Shown here piece after piece: positions 50,601 through 61,925 of a stretch of DNA of 64,000 bases. Source of the DNA: Argopecten irradians. Its lineage: Eukaryota; Mollusca; Bivalvia; Pectinida; Pectinidae. The notes under the pieces are model-generated. The model saw nothing but the letters and a program-made list of their open reading frames with translations. It made no database searches and was not told where the DNA came from. The position numbers were made by a program, and so were the translations under genes. Position 1 is the stretch's first letter, and each line of letters opens with the position of its first letter. The stretch spans positions 54,881,944 through 54,945,943 of the forward strand of contig NC_091134.1 in assembly GCF_041381155.1 (NCBI RefSeq). Reading direction: 5' to 3'.

Positions 50601-53600
50601 AATTTTATTTTGAGTAGAACATGAAACACGGAAAACAATATGAAATACATGTATATACATTTTATATGGGATACTTACAATAAGCGGTAAACGTATACGC
50701 ATACGGAGACGTATTTGACTGGGATCGATCATTATACGTAATGTTTACCATCAATTGTATAAAACCCTTTACTTCCTACATCTTTTGAGGCTGGTTTTCG
50801 ACACAGTGTTACAAATAAATAAAGATGACCGTAAAACTTCAGAGCTAAAGGCCTGATGAGCGATCGGAGATCACGTGTTCAAACATGTGATACTTTTACT
50901 CATGCATGTACTTTTATTAACGCATGTACAGATTAATGCTATCTTGTAGTTGATTTAATTTTGAAACATAGAAAGTAAAGGATTTTTTTTTACAGAATTG
51001 ATGGTAAAGATTACATACATGTATAAAGATCGATCACAGTCAAATACGTCTCCGTATGCGTATACGTATACGTAAGTATCCCTAATAAGTACTACAGTAT
51101 GTATAGTTTGGGCCCTTTTTTTGCCCCCCAAATCCATAAAATTTCAAAACAGTTATCTTCTGATTAATTTGTTTAAAATAAAATTTTTAGTACATCCTTG
51201 ATTGGTTCAACTATAATAACAATGTTGGTCATTTCTTGCAAAGGTGTTGTCTACTACACTATAGAGCGCATCCTTGCACAAATTTGATATTTTCTGATAA
51301 TATGTATGCCATCTACATCTTTAGAAGAGATATAAAGTTTGTTCAAGGATGCACTCTATGGTTTCTAAAATAAAAACTTATCAAAAAATGGCCAAAATTG
51401 TCAAAATTTCCACATCTTCATAATTCATGCATATTTCGAGTGGCTACCATGGCAACTGAAGCTGAAAAATTAGAAATCTATCATTACAATTAAATTAGGA
51501 ATGTACTATATACATGTATGTCAAATCTAACAATTTAAATTATAATTATTGTTTTGAAAATTTGAAAAACAGGGACAATATATGGAATTAACTGATTAAT
51601 GATACTTTTATTAATTAACTACTTTCATAATCAATAACAATATTCAATTCATAAATTACAAAAAACAAACTGACTAGATTACCAAATTTTAACCAAAGTG
51701 AAAAGTATTTGATTTCTTGAAACATGACATTGAGACGTTGAATGACTAATCTTTTTCATTCTAAGACACGTCAATGTTACCAGGGCTACCCCTATTGCAG
51801 CTTTGAATATGTTTATACGATCAAGTTTTATCGGCATGCCAACGACGGATCGATTTTGACAGTGTCAGCTAACGTTACTACATACATGTAATGTTACATT
51901 ACAGACTTACAGTACATCTACTGTAATGCATCGCATTTGTATTACAGATGAATAAGTTGAGGTGAACGATACGTTCAATGTTCCAGAACCCAGTTAAATC
52001 AACACGATGCGTAAAAAACATGCTAATTCTACCGTGACATGCCCCTGTGTCTGTGTGTTGTCATTGAGGCGTCTTCAAATTATGTTAATCGGAACACCCG
52101 TCGTATACTGTAGTCACCATGCTGGGTCTAGAAATGTTCCGAATATCGGCCCAGTTTATCTTGTATTGGTCCAGTTTATCGATATAGGCCCAGTTTTGCT
52201 TTGATATTGACCAGCCAGGATTCTCATAGTGTTACCAATATGAAAGTAATTAATCAATAAATAGTCCTTTAACATTTTTAACATTGTTTTATGCTTTCAA
52301 TTACAATTAAAATATTGATTATTTGGGCATTAATTACAAACCATGTCATAGATATACTAGAAACAGAAACGTATTTGATTTTTTTTTTTTTTTTTTTTTT
52401 TTTTTGTAAATTGAAATTGCTTGAAATATCGAAATGATATGTGTACATAGTGGTTGTTCACACAGTGATACAGTGAGACAGTGATGGTTATATTTTGATT
52501 ATTGTGTTGAAGAGCATCTCGTGGATGTGTTGCTGGATCACTGGTCAAACAGCAGCGTTATGTTCAATACCTATGCTGTCGAACAAATGTCTGAAGAAGA
52601 TATTGTAGCCGTTCTTGAAAGCGTGACCCCCGAACACAACATCACCAAAGGCATGGCCAATTTTTTGGTCTTGTGTGAGGAATACTTCACATTGTATATT
52701 CTGCACGTGGTAAGGATGACAGTAAATTGATGATATACACATGAAGTGCCATGCATACTATACTCATTCTCTTATATTTTATTCTAAGCCATGCATTAAT
52801 GTATAAGGACTGTATTCAATTTGACGAGGTTCATCGTCCCTGGTCGAACTAGAATATTATAATAAGTGGTATGATTTGTTGATTTATTGAAGATTTTAAG
52901 CCATACTTAAAAATGTTGATTCTGTAATTCTATTGTCCGGGTATGACAAATGATTTATCGAAAGGAAGTTTAATATTTTGTACGGTCTTATTGTTTATAT
53001 ATCTATTTACAGGTGTCGGATTACTCCCAGAAACACATTCGAGACTCTGCCATTCAGCATCACACTCACTGGATGTTATTTTTGTTCAGTAATGACGTCA
53101 TCGGAGAAAGAATTTTTAACAACGTATTCCTCGATAACTTAGCTCTTATTGTTCTGGAAACAGAGGACCACATTGAGCAAAAGGTATCGTATTAATACTT
53201 AAAAATAGTTTATTTTGGCGTGATTGCACACATAAACAGAAAGACGCACGTAAGCATTTCATTTTACACCTACATGCAATAAATGTTTTCTTGTTTCTGT
53301 TACAGACATGCCAATCCATCGAAAGTATTCTACTTGCAGATGAGTGTCCAGAGCATGGAACTTTAAGTGGCATTGAGTCACTAAAGCACACAATTGGGAG
53401 GATATTTCATGATGTAAGGACTTGGTGATCTATTGTGAAAGTCTTTGTGCGTTAACTTTGGCTTGTGAATACAATAACTTTAGTAGATATTAACCGAGCT
53501 TAATGAAACCTTTTGTGCAAATTAAAATTTAAGTAATATCTCGGATGAGTTCGACAATCGGACCTATTCAACTCAAACAGATTCGTTTCCCTTTATGATA

Positions 53601-56600
53601 ATAATATATAACAATCACTGTTTGATTTTCTGAACAAAATATCTTTAAATCACAATCCATTAGGTCGATTAGTTCCATGTCCTGTTCGCTCACAGCTCTA
53701 CTGTTCAATGGCGTTTTTTTCAATTTAGTTATTGTATTTATTTATTTAAATAATTTGTTAAGGGTTAAAGCCCTGTGGTTAGTGGTCTAACATCATGACC
53801 TACCATTTTGTTATGCGCTAAAAGTTAAGCATTTAGTTAGTACCAATTCATTAAGATTATTATTAATTTCAGAATAACAACTTGTGTCGCACTTTTCCTG
53901 TACAAACTCTGATGTGGCGAGACGACGGACGAGAACTGTCACGGGTCGGCGCTATCAACGTAAACGGAAAACTAATTTTACACTCAAAAATATTTCCAAA
54001 TGTAGATTTCGGTTTTAATCAAAGAAGATTCATTGTTTCTACGCAGCCAGTAAGTGAATCTATGTATGACGTCACTTCACCTCATGCTTACGAAAAATCA
54101 TGTTTTCATGTTACCTGGTTACAAAGTTTTATCCATGGGTCTACAGCGATGTATTAAAAATCAACATGTTTACATTAATTGTTTTTTAGTGTTTTCAGAT
54201 ATTTATAATCTCCAAGATATTTCAATATCTGTATATGTGTGTAAATAAATGGTTTAAGTGATCACAAAGTTATGGACGACAGGTTTATCTTACTTGACAT
54301 TATGGATAAAGTAATACAGTCAAAACCACATCATATACATGTACTAAGTAACCTACAACTTTAACGATGACAGATATATGCTGCAGGTGTATCCGTTTGA
54401 ATTCAGAACCAACACTTCCTTCGAAGGTCTATGTATTGATCTGTTGGCTCAGTTGGCAGTGGAACTAAATTTTACGTAAGTCAATGACAGTATCGATCGA
54501 AACTAACAATGTATATGGCTTTTTGGTATCCTAATGAAATTATCAAATTTAATTTGTGTTTTAGGCAATTATTTCGAAATACCTTGGTCTTCATTACCTA
54601 TTTTCCACCTAACACATGTTTGTTTCATTTAAATATTAATTTTAGCAGTTAGTGGCTGCAAGATACCAATTCACAATTGTTCTTTTCGAATATTTCGCTG
54701 TTGATGAGAAATCGCTAATATTATTTACTGCAAAAATTTGAAGTGCATATAACTAAATCGTCGAGAGAAAAAGTTTATGGTCACAGAAACGCAAATTAAG
54801 ATGTTATGGAAGTAATTTTATCCAAGCAACATTTGCTCGCATAAATGTTTCCTGAATAATAGCAGCAATATGATATTTTAGGATGATTGCTATTATTTTT
54901 TTAAAGTAAAGGTTTATGGTGGGTTTTTTACATCTTTATTCTGTTCAATCAGGTTTGAAGTGATACTACCTCCGGATGGAGATTTCGGAGTAATGTTGGA
55001 TAGTGGTAACTGGACAGGACTTATCGGACAGTTACAAAGACAGGTTCTTTTGTATTGTACACTATTGACCATTGTTTTATTATTTTTTCATAAATGTCGG
55101 AAAAATCATAATATCTGAAATTACTTATTATATAAATTATCTTATGGTCCAGCTGTTGTCATTCTATTCTCATGTAATAATTTGTTGATTTTACCTACCT
55201 TAGTATTGCGATTGCTGTCAACTAAGCAGAGAACGGTCACTCCTTTTGCACCTTTTGGGGGAGTTTTTGCTTAGATATTGTTTTGTTTTATTAAGTTTGG
55301 AAATTAAAAACATCATTAATCCATTTTTTAATTATTACTTCATCCAACGAGTTGGCGACAAAATGTATCAGAATAACAATTGTGATGACAGAAGCTTTGA
55401 GTAGTGAAGTTCATGAGAAAAGAAGTACGAGATTACCCTTGTTTTCGGTTTTGTCTTTAGGAAGTAGATCTTGTAGCAGCTCCCTTGTCGATAACTATTC
55501 AACGAGAACACGTCATGGATTTCATTCACCCATTTTTCCACGACCATTCTGTAGTTTTAATTCAAAAACCGGACCCACAAGAAACAAAATGGCGGACTTT
55601 GATCGACCCCTATAGTGACACTGTTATAATCAGTATAGGGATCTCCTTGCCACTGGCGTCACTTGTGCTTGTTGTCCTGGAAAACGTCAGCCCCGTCTAC
55701 ACGAGAGAGGAGAGGGAACTAAACGACAGTGATCTGAACTCCTTCCTGGGATCTTTCTGGTATCTGTTTGGAGCTTTGCTAACGCAAGGTAAAGTCCTTA
55801 TCCTTTTCCTTTTGTTCGCTGTTCGGTCAAAACGCCAGATATACATATATGACATATATGTGTAATTACATAATTGTTTGTCTGATCATTAAATTATTTT
55901 CTTCAATCCGTTATGTAATGAAATATTGTTACCTTTTTTTCAGTGCACTATGGTCTTATAGTGTTGTCTATCGATGGCATAGTACCCGAGCCGGAGGCGA
56001 TGGTACTATGCCATCATAAGACAACACTATAGTGCCCTCAAAAGCAGGCAATCATATATAAATGGTATATGGTAAAAATGTTATGATGGTAGATCAAAAT
56101 AACGGGGAAATAGTGGGTGATACAGAAATCCTTGATCTTGACTTTTCTTTAAGAGACTATCCTTAAGACATGTCGGATAGCAGCACATACATGTAAATTA
56201 TAAACGGTAAAGTAACGTTGAATGTATGTGATCCGCGCAGCATAATTGCTGTGGTAGGATATAAAGTTCTGACATAAAAAACATAAACAGAGCCATGAAA
56301 GCTTAATATTGTCTTTCTAAGAATCATTTAGCAGTCTAAACATACACTCTTTATTACTTTTATTTCAATTAGCTTAAAATTCAAGTTAGACCGAATTTTC
56401 TATATATGAATTTCCGGTGTTATTTACTCTATTATCATCCATTGGAACATTATATTGAATTATAATCATGTATGTACGTTCATTAGCATCATCAAGCGAC
56501 ACAGATGCGTGGTTATAATGTTTTTACTGCTTTAGATAAGAGGATTATTTTCCGGTATTAGACTTGCCCCACGTCAATTATCAAATGGTCTGATGCAAAC

Positions 56601-59315
56601 CTGACAGGAAATTAAAATTGCATGAGGATGTATTACTAAACTATAAAAGCGGCAGCTCACAATTTTCACATCCTTTTTAAAGTAATTTGAATATAAAATG
56701 CTGCTTAATATGAACTCCGTATACGGGATAACTAGGTATTGTAAGAATAAAATGACGGGGAACGCATAATGGTTTTGTAAACATGGCAAATGCAAATAGT
56801 CGAGAGAGTAAGATCAAATAATTAAATTGTAACACGTTTCATTTAATTTGGGCACGTAATTTCATTAGGATTAATGTCGTTATAAATTGGTATCATATAC
56901 CTAAAGAAAAAGAAAAAACAAACAAACAAACAAAAAAAAACATAAAAGGAAGTAGTAATACTTACTTTCCTCGCACACTTGATTCTGACAGCAAATTGTA
57001 TTAATATGATTATAAGAAGGCAGGAGTTATATCCCTTGGTCTTCAGGAATGCACAGTGACAACGCATCTTTTGATATTCTTCGATGCAGTAATACGTACA
57101 TATCTATTGTCTACATGAAATATGTGGTATATTATTATATACACTGTTTGTCCAAGCATTAAAACAAACATAAAAAGATATAGACTGATTACTATAAAGA
57201 GATATTATTCAGTACTAGTTAATGTACTTACCGGTATCAATGCATACATATATGGTTGCAATCGTATACTGAATATATATTGAATTGGTAAACTTAAACA
57301 TGTTTATTTTTAAAGAGGACAAACAGACATAATATAATACTAGCACATATTTAAAGAGTATTTAAAAAAAGTCACTGTGTTAGTATATTTTGCAATCATT
57401 AATCTTATAGTAAGTTTTAAGAAAACAATGTGAAACAACGTGAGACAAATGACAAAATACATGTATGAAATCAAATAAAACATAATTTCCAAAGATATGT
57501 TTTTCACGTCTGTAGAACTGTTTTAAAAAGAATCATAGCTTAGTTCAATTTGAATACTGCAGTTTTACCTTTGTTTTGAATTACTTTTGTTTACTTGCCT
57601 TTTCACGTGTTCCTGTCTTATCCCCAATACCTGTTGCTGTTCCAGGTGGGAAGTACACCCCCCATGCGCTCTCTAGCCGACTGTTTGTTGGTATGTGGTG
57701 GCTGTTTTGTATCATTTCTCTGGCGACATACAGCGGGAACCTCATCGCCTCGCTAACTGTCTCAAAAGAGAAACTGCCATTTACGTCTCTCAAAGAGATG
57801 GTGTCTCAGGATAATTTCAAATGGGGGACATATGGCGGCACTGTGTTTGTCACCATGTTTAAGGTAAATGGATTTCGGCGCATTTATAACAAAATCCCGT
57901 CTGGAATATATTGCATTTTACTTGTCTTGCAGATAATTCAATTGATTGCAAAACATCTAATTACTGAAAGAAACAATAGAACATGAAAATAACTGATCAT
58001 TGGAGGATATAATATGTTCATTTGACAAAAAAGAAGGCCTGAGCTGCTACTACATGTATTTTATTTCAGTTTCCATATACAATTATGTTAAAAGAATTTT
58101 GTTACTTTGACATTGTCAGTGAACTATATAATTTGACATTGTCAGTGAACTATATAATTTGACATTGTCAGTGAACTATATAATTTGACAATGTCAGTGA
58201 ACTATATTATTAACCGAATAATAAGAGAGAAAAATAGTGTTTACACCTGATAACTATTGAACATGTAGTGTTTACTTCTATTTTTGATCTTGATTACAGG
58301 ATTCTGTGATACCGGATTACAAAGCGATATGGCAAGGAATGGTCCGGTTTAACTCGACTGACCCATCCGTCCTTAACAAGAACCCTGACCAGCACATGCA
58401 GAAAGTCCTGGGAGGTCATTACGCCTACATAGCGGCTAAAACCGAGGTGGACACGCAGATGGCCAAACAGTGTGGCCTGGCTACCATTGACGAGAAGTTC
58501 CTACATATGCAGTATGCTTTTGGCGTTCCCAATAATTCACCATATACAGATATTTTCTCTCTTAAGTATGTTTTTACTAATTTGTATTGTTACGTTTTCC
58601 TTTCCATATGCCAATTGAAATAATGATCAGCTGATGAAACAAAACAATACCTTTGATTGACACACTAAAGTTTAGCTACAAAATAAAATACAAACTTTTC
58701 AGACATATTGTTTATTCTATTGATAATCATGTCGATGAATGTGCATCCAAAGTTACTGGATGCCTAACCTGTTAGCCTATTAATGAGGTATACTTTTGAA
58801 TAGTCCTTGAACGATGCTTGATTACTGATGAATTCCTGCATTTAAATGATCCTTTTTGTCATTATCGATAACTGAACATCAATATGCATTATGTAAATGA
58901 ATGATAAATGTTAAAGTATTTAAATCGCGGTTATCTATTAACCGTTCGATTTTCGATCAATTGAATTACAAAGGTGTGATTATATAAAGCTAATGGAAAC
59001 AATTAGGATGCTGTGATGTCTTTTAGCCGTAAATGTTTTTTTGTTATGTGTTTCAGAATCTTAAAGATTTTAGAGAGTGGGTTGATGAATATTTGGGAAA
59101 GAAAATGGTGGGCACGTCAGAAACTATGTTACGAGTTGACATGGGACCAGCGGAAGGTAATCAGCCTGATAGACGTCCAAAGTGCCTTTTACCTGATAGG
59201 TATAGGCATCGTGTTGGCTGTTGTAGTAATCGGACTAGAGTGGATCATCTACAGGATACTAAGTACTAGACCTACAGACTCGCATACTTCTGGGCCTTCA
59301 GCATTACCTGTATGA
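47560..59315 (+). CDS. Ionotropic glutamate receptor / IR-family channel subunit, 13 coding exons, 5' end incomplete
   Basis: Ligand-gated cation channel subunit of the plasma membrane. Exons: 47560-47605, 48481-48615, 49976-50314, 52513-52709, 53013-53183, 53306-53413, 53873-54049, 54387-54475, 54953-55043, 55461-55788, 57646-57863, 58300-58565, 59057-59315. All introns are GT-AG, and the phases agree at every junction, giving 2,424 nt (807 aa plus TGA). Order: N-terminal ligand-domain-like region (about 1-370), S1 ligand half (about 370-500, with PLSITIQRE), M1 (504-524), pore loop (545-561, FWYLFGALLTQG), M3 (573-600, TYSGNLIAS in place of the SYTANLAAF motif), S2 (600-760), M4 (765-787), and a short cytoplasmic tail. 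The ligand-binding Arg of S1 is kept (R466). The acidic residue of S2 that binds the amino-acid amine in AMPA receptors aligns with Ala679, so glutamate may not be the ligand. The pore Q/R position is Thr559. The signal peptide exon is not found, so one or two 5' exons are probably missing. Family is clear; subfamily (divergent iGluR versus IR-like) is not. Confidence 0.93.
48481..48615 (+). CDS. Receptor exon, N-terminal domain
   Basis: 135 nt after the acceptor ctttcag; donor gtaag. Only one frame is open. It includes NPCGYNGNFTNTTHH, with potential N-glycosylation sites NFT and NTT, then HVPNGIMWVRLQ. It ends with a single C that joins TG of the next exon to give Leu. No long open frame starts here, so the exon is easy to miss. 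Confidence 0.8.
49976..50314 (+). CDS. Receptor exon, N-terminal ligand-domain-like region
   Basis: 339 nt encoding 113 residues of the extracellular N-terminal lobe, including LVIMSSKLMRAFP, a CFPC dicysteine and WWSYQAMTFADAIFEHL. Acceptor tttgaacag, donor gtaagt at 50315. It starts in phase with two bases and leaves a C that pairs with AG of the next exon to give Gln. Confidence 0.88.
50668..51083. mobile_element. MITE with about 110-bp inverted terminal repeats (in a receptor intron)
   Basis: GGGATACTTAC ... GTATACGCATACGGAGACGT then ATTTGACTG-GATCGATC at the left (50668-50780) is mirrored at 50970-51083. The interior of about 190 bp has no ORF. Superfamily not assigned; the target duplication is unclear. 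Confidence 0.8.
51261..51359. repeat. Short foldback, 30-bp arms
   Basis: ATAGAGCGCATCCTTGCACA at 51261 pairs with TTGTTCAAGGATGCACTCTA at about 51339-51358. Confidence 0.65.
52378..52405. repeat. Poly-T tract
   Basis: A run of about 26 T in the receptor intron upstream of exon 52,513. Possibly the tail of a minus-strand retroposed copy; no body recognised. Confidence 0.8.
52513..52709 (+). CDS. Receptor exon, N-terminal domain
   Basis: 197 nt beginning AG-CAT-CTC after the acceptor gttgaag; donor gtaagg. It encodes HLVDVLLDHW...YAVEQMSEEDIVAVLESV, the helix-strand pattern expected in a periplasmic-binding-protein-like lobe. The polypyrimidine tract is weak, but phase fixes the acceptor. 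Confidence 0.85.
53013..53183 (+). CDS. Receptor exon, N-terminal domain
   Basis: 171 nt, phase 0 at both ends (acceptor ctatttacag, donor gtatcg). It encodes VSDYSQKHIRDSAIQHHTHW then MLFLFSNDVIGER, a helix followed by a hydrophobic strand. Confidence 0.88.
53306..53413 (+). CDS. Receptor exon, end of N-terminal domain
   Basis: 108 nt, phase 0 at both ends, after a strong pyrimidine-rich acceptor (cttgtttctgttacag); donor gtaagg. It encodes TCQSIESILLADECPEHGTL... and ends GRIFHD. The two cysteines may form a disulfide in the extracellular domain (inference). Confidence 0.88.
53873..54049 (+). CDS. Receptor exon, linker into ligand-binding S1
   Basis: 177 nt, phase 0 at both ends (acceptor ttaatttcag, donor gtaagt). 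It encodes LMWRDDGRELSRVGAINVNG then KIFPNVDFGFNQRRFIVST, the start of the S1 ligand-binding half. Confidence 0.9.
54387..54475 (+). CDS. Receptor exon, ligand-binding S1
   Basis: 89 nt after the acceptor atgctgcag; donor gtaagt; ends in phase 2. It encodes VYPFEF then FEGLCIDLLAQLAVELNFT, the iGluR S1 signature of the form G-CIDLL--LA--L-F. Confidence 0.93.
54953..55043 (+). CDS. Receptor exon, ligand-binding S1
   Basis: 91 nt after the acceptor gttcaatcag. It encodes FEVILPPDGDFGVMLDSG then NWTGLIGQLQRQ, matching the conserved W-G-IG-L motif of iGluR S1. The donor is a weak gttctt, and the exon ends in phase 0. Confidence 0.92.
55461..55788 (+). CDS. Receptor exon, end of S1, M1 and pore loop
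   Basis: 328 nt after the acceptor ttttgtctttag; donor gtaaag. It contains VAAPLSITIQREHVMDF with the ligand-binding Arg, then TKWRTLIDPY, the M1 helix, and the re-entrant pore loop FWYLFGALLTQG. A stop-free shadow frame overlaps it but lacks any domain. Confidence 0.96.
55945..56034. repeat. Foldback around GGTACTATGCCATC in receptor intron
   Basis: GCACTATGGTCTTATAGTGT then GATGGCATAGTACC pairs with GGTACTATGCCATC then ATAAGACAACACTATAGTGC. The loop CGAGCCGGAGGCGA is GC-rich. The cryptic acceptor in front (TTTTTTTCAG) is not used in the model. Confidence 0.8.
57646..57863 (+). CDS. Receptor exon, M3 and start of S2
   Basis: 218 nt after the acceptor gttgctgttccag; donor gtaaat. It encodes TPHALSSRLFVGMWWLFCII then TYSGNLIASLTV, the M3 gating helix, followed by the first part of S2. 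Confidence 0.96.
58108..58211. repeat. 26-bp tandem repeat, four copies, in receptor intron
   Basis: Unit TTTGACATTGTCAGTGAACT then ATATAA. Copies differ at one or two positions; the unit contains the inverted word TTGACA-TGTCA. Confidence 0.92.
58300..58565 (+). CDS. Receptor exon, ligand-binding S2
   Basis: 266 nt after the acceptor cttgattacag; donor gtatgt; ends in phase 2. It encodes most of S2, including VLGGHYAYIAAKTEVD and KQCGLATIDEKF. The Cys matches the conserved disulfide cysteine of S2. AAK stands where classical receptors carry the amine-binding Glu. Confidence 0.95.
59057..59315 (+). CDS. Receptor last coding exon, M4 and C-tail
   Basis: 259 nt after the acceptor tatgtgtttcag, ending at TGA 59313-59315. 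It encodes KILKILESGLMNIWERKWWA (the end of S2, with a following Cys for the disulfide), the M4 helix FYLIGIGIVLAVVVIGLEW, and a tail of about 20 residues with no obvious PDZ ligand. Confidence 0.95.
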
Positions 59316-60659
59316 TGTCAAGTTTCATTTTACATAACTTTTTACGTTCGTTATTAATTAGTCAAAATATTTCGTTATAAACAGTATTCATAAATAATGT
59401 TATATTCTCTTATGGCGGAAGGTGTAAGATTGTGTATGTGTCTTACTTGTACATCATAATAGTACATACATATTCTCTTCAGTATTTGACGACGTTAACT
59501 GTCATGAAACACTCTGTTCATTAACATTACAATTGAAAATCTCCCTCATAAATATTCGTTATGCCGAAAAAACAATACTTAGAACGTTATGCAGGTTGGG
59601 TCAGTTATTGTAATCAGTACATATGCCTATTTCTGACTCTCGATGACCAACCGCGTATGAATCGAATACCCCGTATTTCTCGAAGTATTGTCCTTGTATC
59701 CTGCAGTTCGAGATAAAGGGGGTTTACTGTATATCTTTCTATTAATGAATTTTTCGTATGTTATAGAAATATAAAAGAAGACCATCATGGACAACTATAA
59801 AACAGAAACACTTTCAAATATGATCCAAATTTTCCGATATTAAACCTATCCTAATTGAATAATGTCTCAACCTTCAAAAATAATAACGAATTTAAAATAA
59901 ATCAAATATTTTCGGCTTGCGACCGAGCCTTAAACACAAGAAATTTATTTAATTAGTATCACTTTTCTGCTTTAATTAATGTTCTCCATATATATTGTCT
60001 ATATTTTTGGTTTATCAGTAAAACAATATTAAAGACACGAGTTAAAATGCTTAGACTCCGAGATCCCAAAAAACGCCTACTAATGGTACTTTAGTGCAAT
60101 CTCAAACAACATCTTCTTTGTCGTGACTTTGGGTCACTGATATTGTTTGGTTTTTTAATATGCGGATGATTAATCCTTACTTCTGCCGTTCCCTTAATTA
60201 TTTCTGGCTTAGGGTGAGTATCTCGGTCAGTGATAATGTATGTACAGCGTATGTTCTGTGTATTAACATCTGGCCTCAGAAGCTTTGCACTTTACTTTTA
60301 TCCGAACTGGTAACGAAAAGCACAATATGTATGAACGTATGCACAATATAAATTTATGCATAATATAGAGAAAAAATCAAATTGTGCTTATTACAAAAAA
60401 AATCATGAAAGGGGTTTATTTTCATGGATTTTTTATTTGTTTAACGCCTTAATACGTTTCTTTATCTAAGTTATTAGTCTATTATAACTATGATACCTCT
60501 GCAGAAAATGTAACGAATGTATAAATATTGTTTTTAATTGACTTGATAAGATTTAAAAAGATCTGCCTGTATCTGATTTGCGAAAGAACCAATATTACCA
60601 AATAGGTATACTATCAAGTATATTTAGCATCACGTCACAATAATTTTGATTGTTATTTT
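59316..60659 (+). other. Receptor 3'UTR and downstream spacer
   Basis: No further coding exon seen. AATAAA-like words occur (for example near 59,896), but the transcript end cannot be fixed. Confidence 0.35.
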
Positions 60660-61409
60660 AAACATAGAAAATAAATGCTAATTTATAAAGTTAGAAACTG
60701 CACAAAGGTGTTTTGGAAGATTTATTCTTACTTTACATTCAACTATCACAGTATATTTTATAATTTTATCTCGTGTTCTCTGGGCAATTTCTTCAATGAC
60801 TATGTAATGCCAGATCCTGTTATATTCTCATTGATATTCTTTGTGGGTCCATTGTCATGGACTAAATGCATACTGCCTATTCAAATTCAATAACATGTAA
60901 TTTAATGTATATTGTTATAAAATATAAACTCGATTCTTTTTTTATAGAACAATTCATTAAAGATGGATACTTCCCATCAAAACTTCCACGGAAAAATATA
61001 AATATTGTAAACAACGTAAGTTATATTTACAAACGAAGAAAATACGTGGAAAAACAAAGTTAAACATAGATATGACTTGTAACTTTTTTGTTTAATTCAT
61101 ACATAATTAAAAGAACATTGTTTGATTGTATTGCTATCCAAACAGGATAATCTTAGGAAACATTATTATGCGTATTTGGTTGTATGGCCATTACACCAGG
61201 TATTTGTCGTCTGTGTGGAATGGTATCTGCTGATATCATTAAACATTTGATAACGAACTGCTAAGATTACTTATAAAGAAAGAAATACAATTGTTTTGTA
61301 TGAAAGTCGATATTTTGCCTGTAGAATGTACATGGTTCTTTGATTTTAATCAAAACGGCAACAAAATACTTTTGTTTTTACTGGTAAGGAGGGTGAAATA
61401 ATATCAATA

Positions 61410-61438
61410 TATATATATATATAAATATATATATAAAT
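61410..61438. repeat. AT microsatellite
   Basis: (AT)n with one interruption, next to the large hairpin. Confidence 0.85.
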
Positions 61439-61466
61439 GTTGAATATCCTTGTGATGGAACTTAAA

Positions 61467-61603
61467 TAGAAAAAACAAAACTAAAACAAATCTGCCATCG
61501 ATCTCTAACGTTTTCCCAGCTGCCGCTGTTCTCCTGAAAAACAGCGGCAGCTGGGAAAACGTTAGAGATCGATGGCAGATTTGTTTTAGTTTTGTTTTTT
61601 CTA
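61467..61603. repeat. Perfect hairpin, 64-bp arms, 9-nt loop
   Basis: 61467-61530 and 61540-61603 are exact reverse complements (inner part AGCTGCCGCTGTT / AACAGCGGCAGCT). Loop CTCCTGAAA. The arms are more GC-rich than the surroundings. Confidence 0.93.
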
Positions 61604-61925
61604 CATATATATAGAGTGAAAACTGGGAAAAATAATTTGAACGTCGCAAAATTAAAATAAAAAAATTAAAACCCATCAAAAATAACAATGAGGGAAAATG
61701 TCCAAATGTCTGAATTGACCTTTAGCAAATGCCTATAGATGTATGTTTGAGATATGTACCAGGAGTATGGCATGCAAGTGATTTTGTGTTAGTCATTTTA
61801 TTTTTATATGAATATGTATATGTGTTTTATATATATATTTGTGTTATAAATGTTCAATATATCATATTATAAACTAATCTTCATGCATGATGAAGGAAAT
61901 AAAGATCATTCATTCATTGTACTGG

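Larger units (their letters stand above)
60660..61925 (+). pseudogene. LINE 3' end relic with ATTC tail
   Basis: FIEQFIKDGYFPSKLPRKNI at about 60,940-61,000, and ITPGICRLCGMVSADIIKHL then ITNC at about 61,190-61,262, resembling the C-terminal Cys-x2-Cys...H...C motif of LINE proteins. The end AATAAAGATCATTCATTCATTG (61,898-61,920) looks like a CR1-type short-repeat tail. No RT core seen. A large hairpin is inserted in it. Confidence 0.5.

Noticed and set aside
50851..50870. Second CTGATGAG inside the intronic MITE
   Set aside because: No stem II or GAAA follows.
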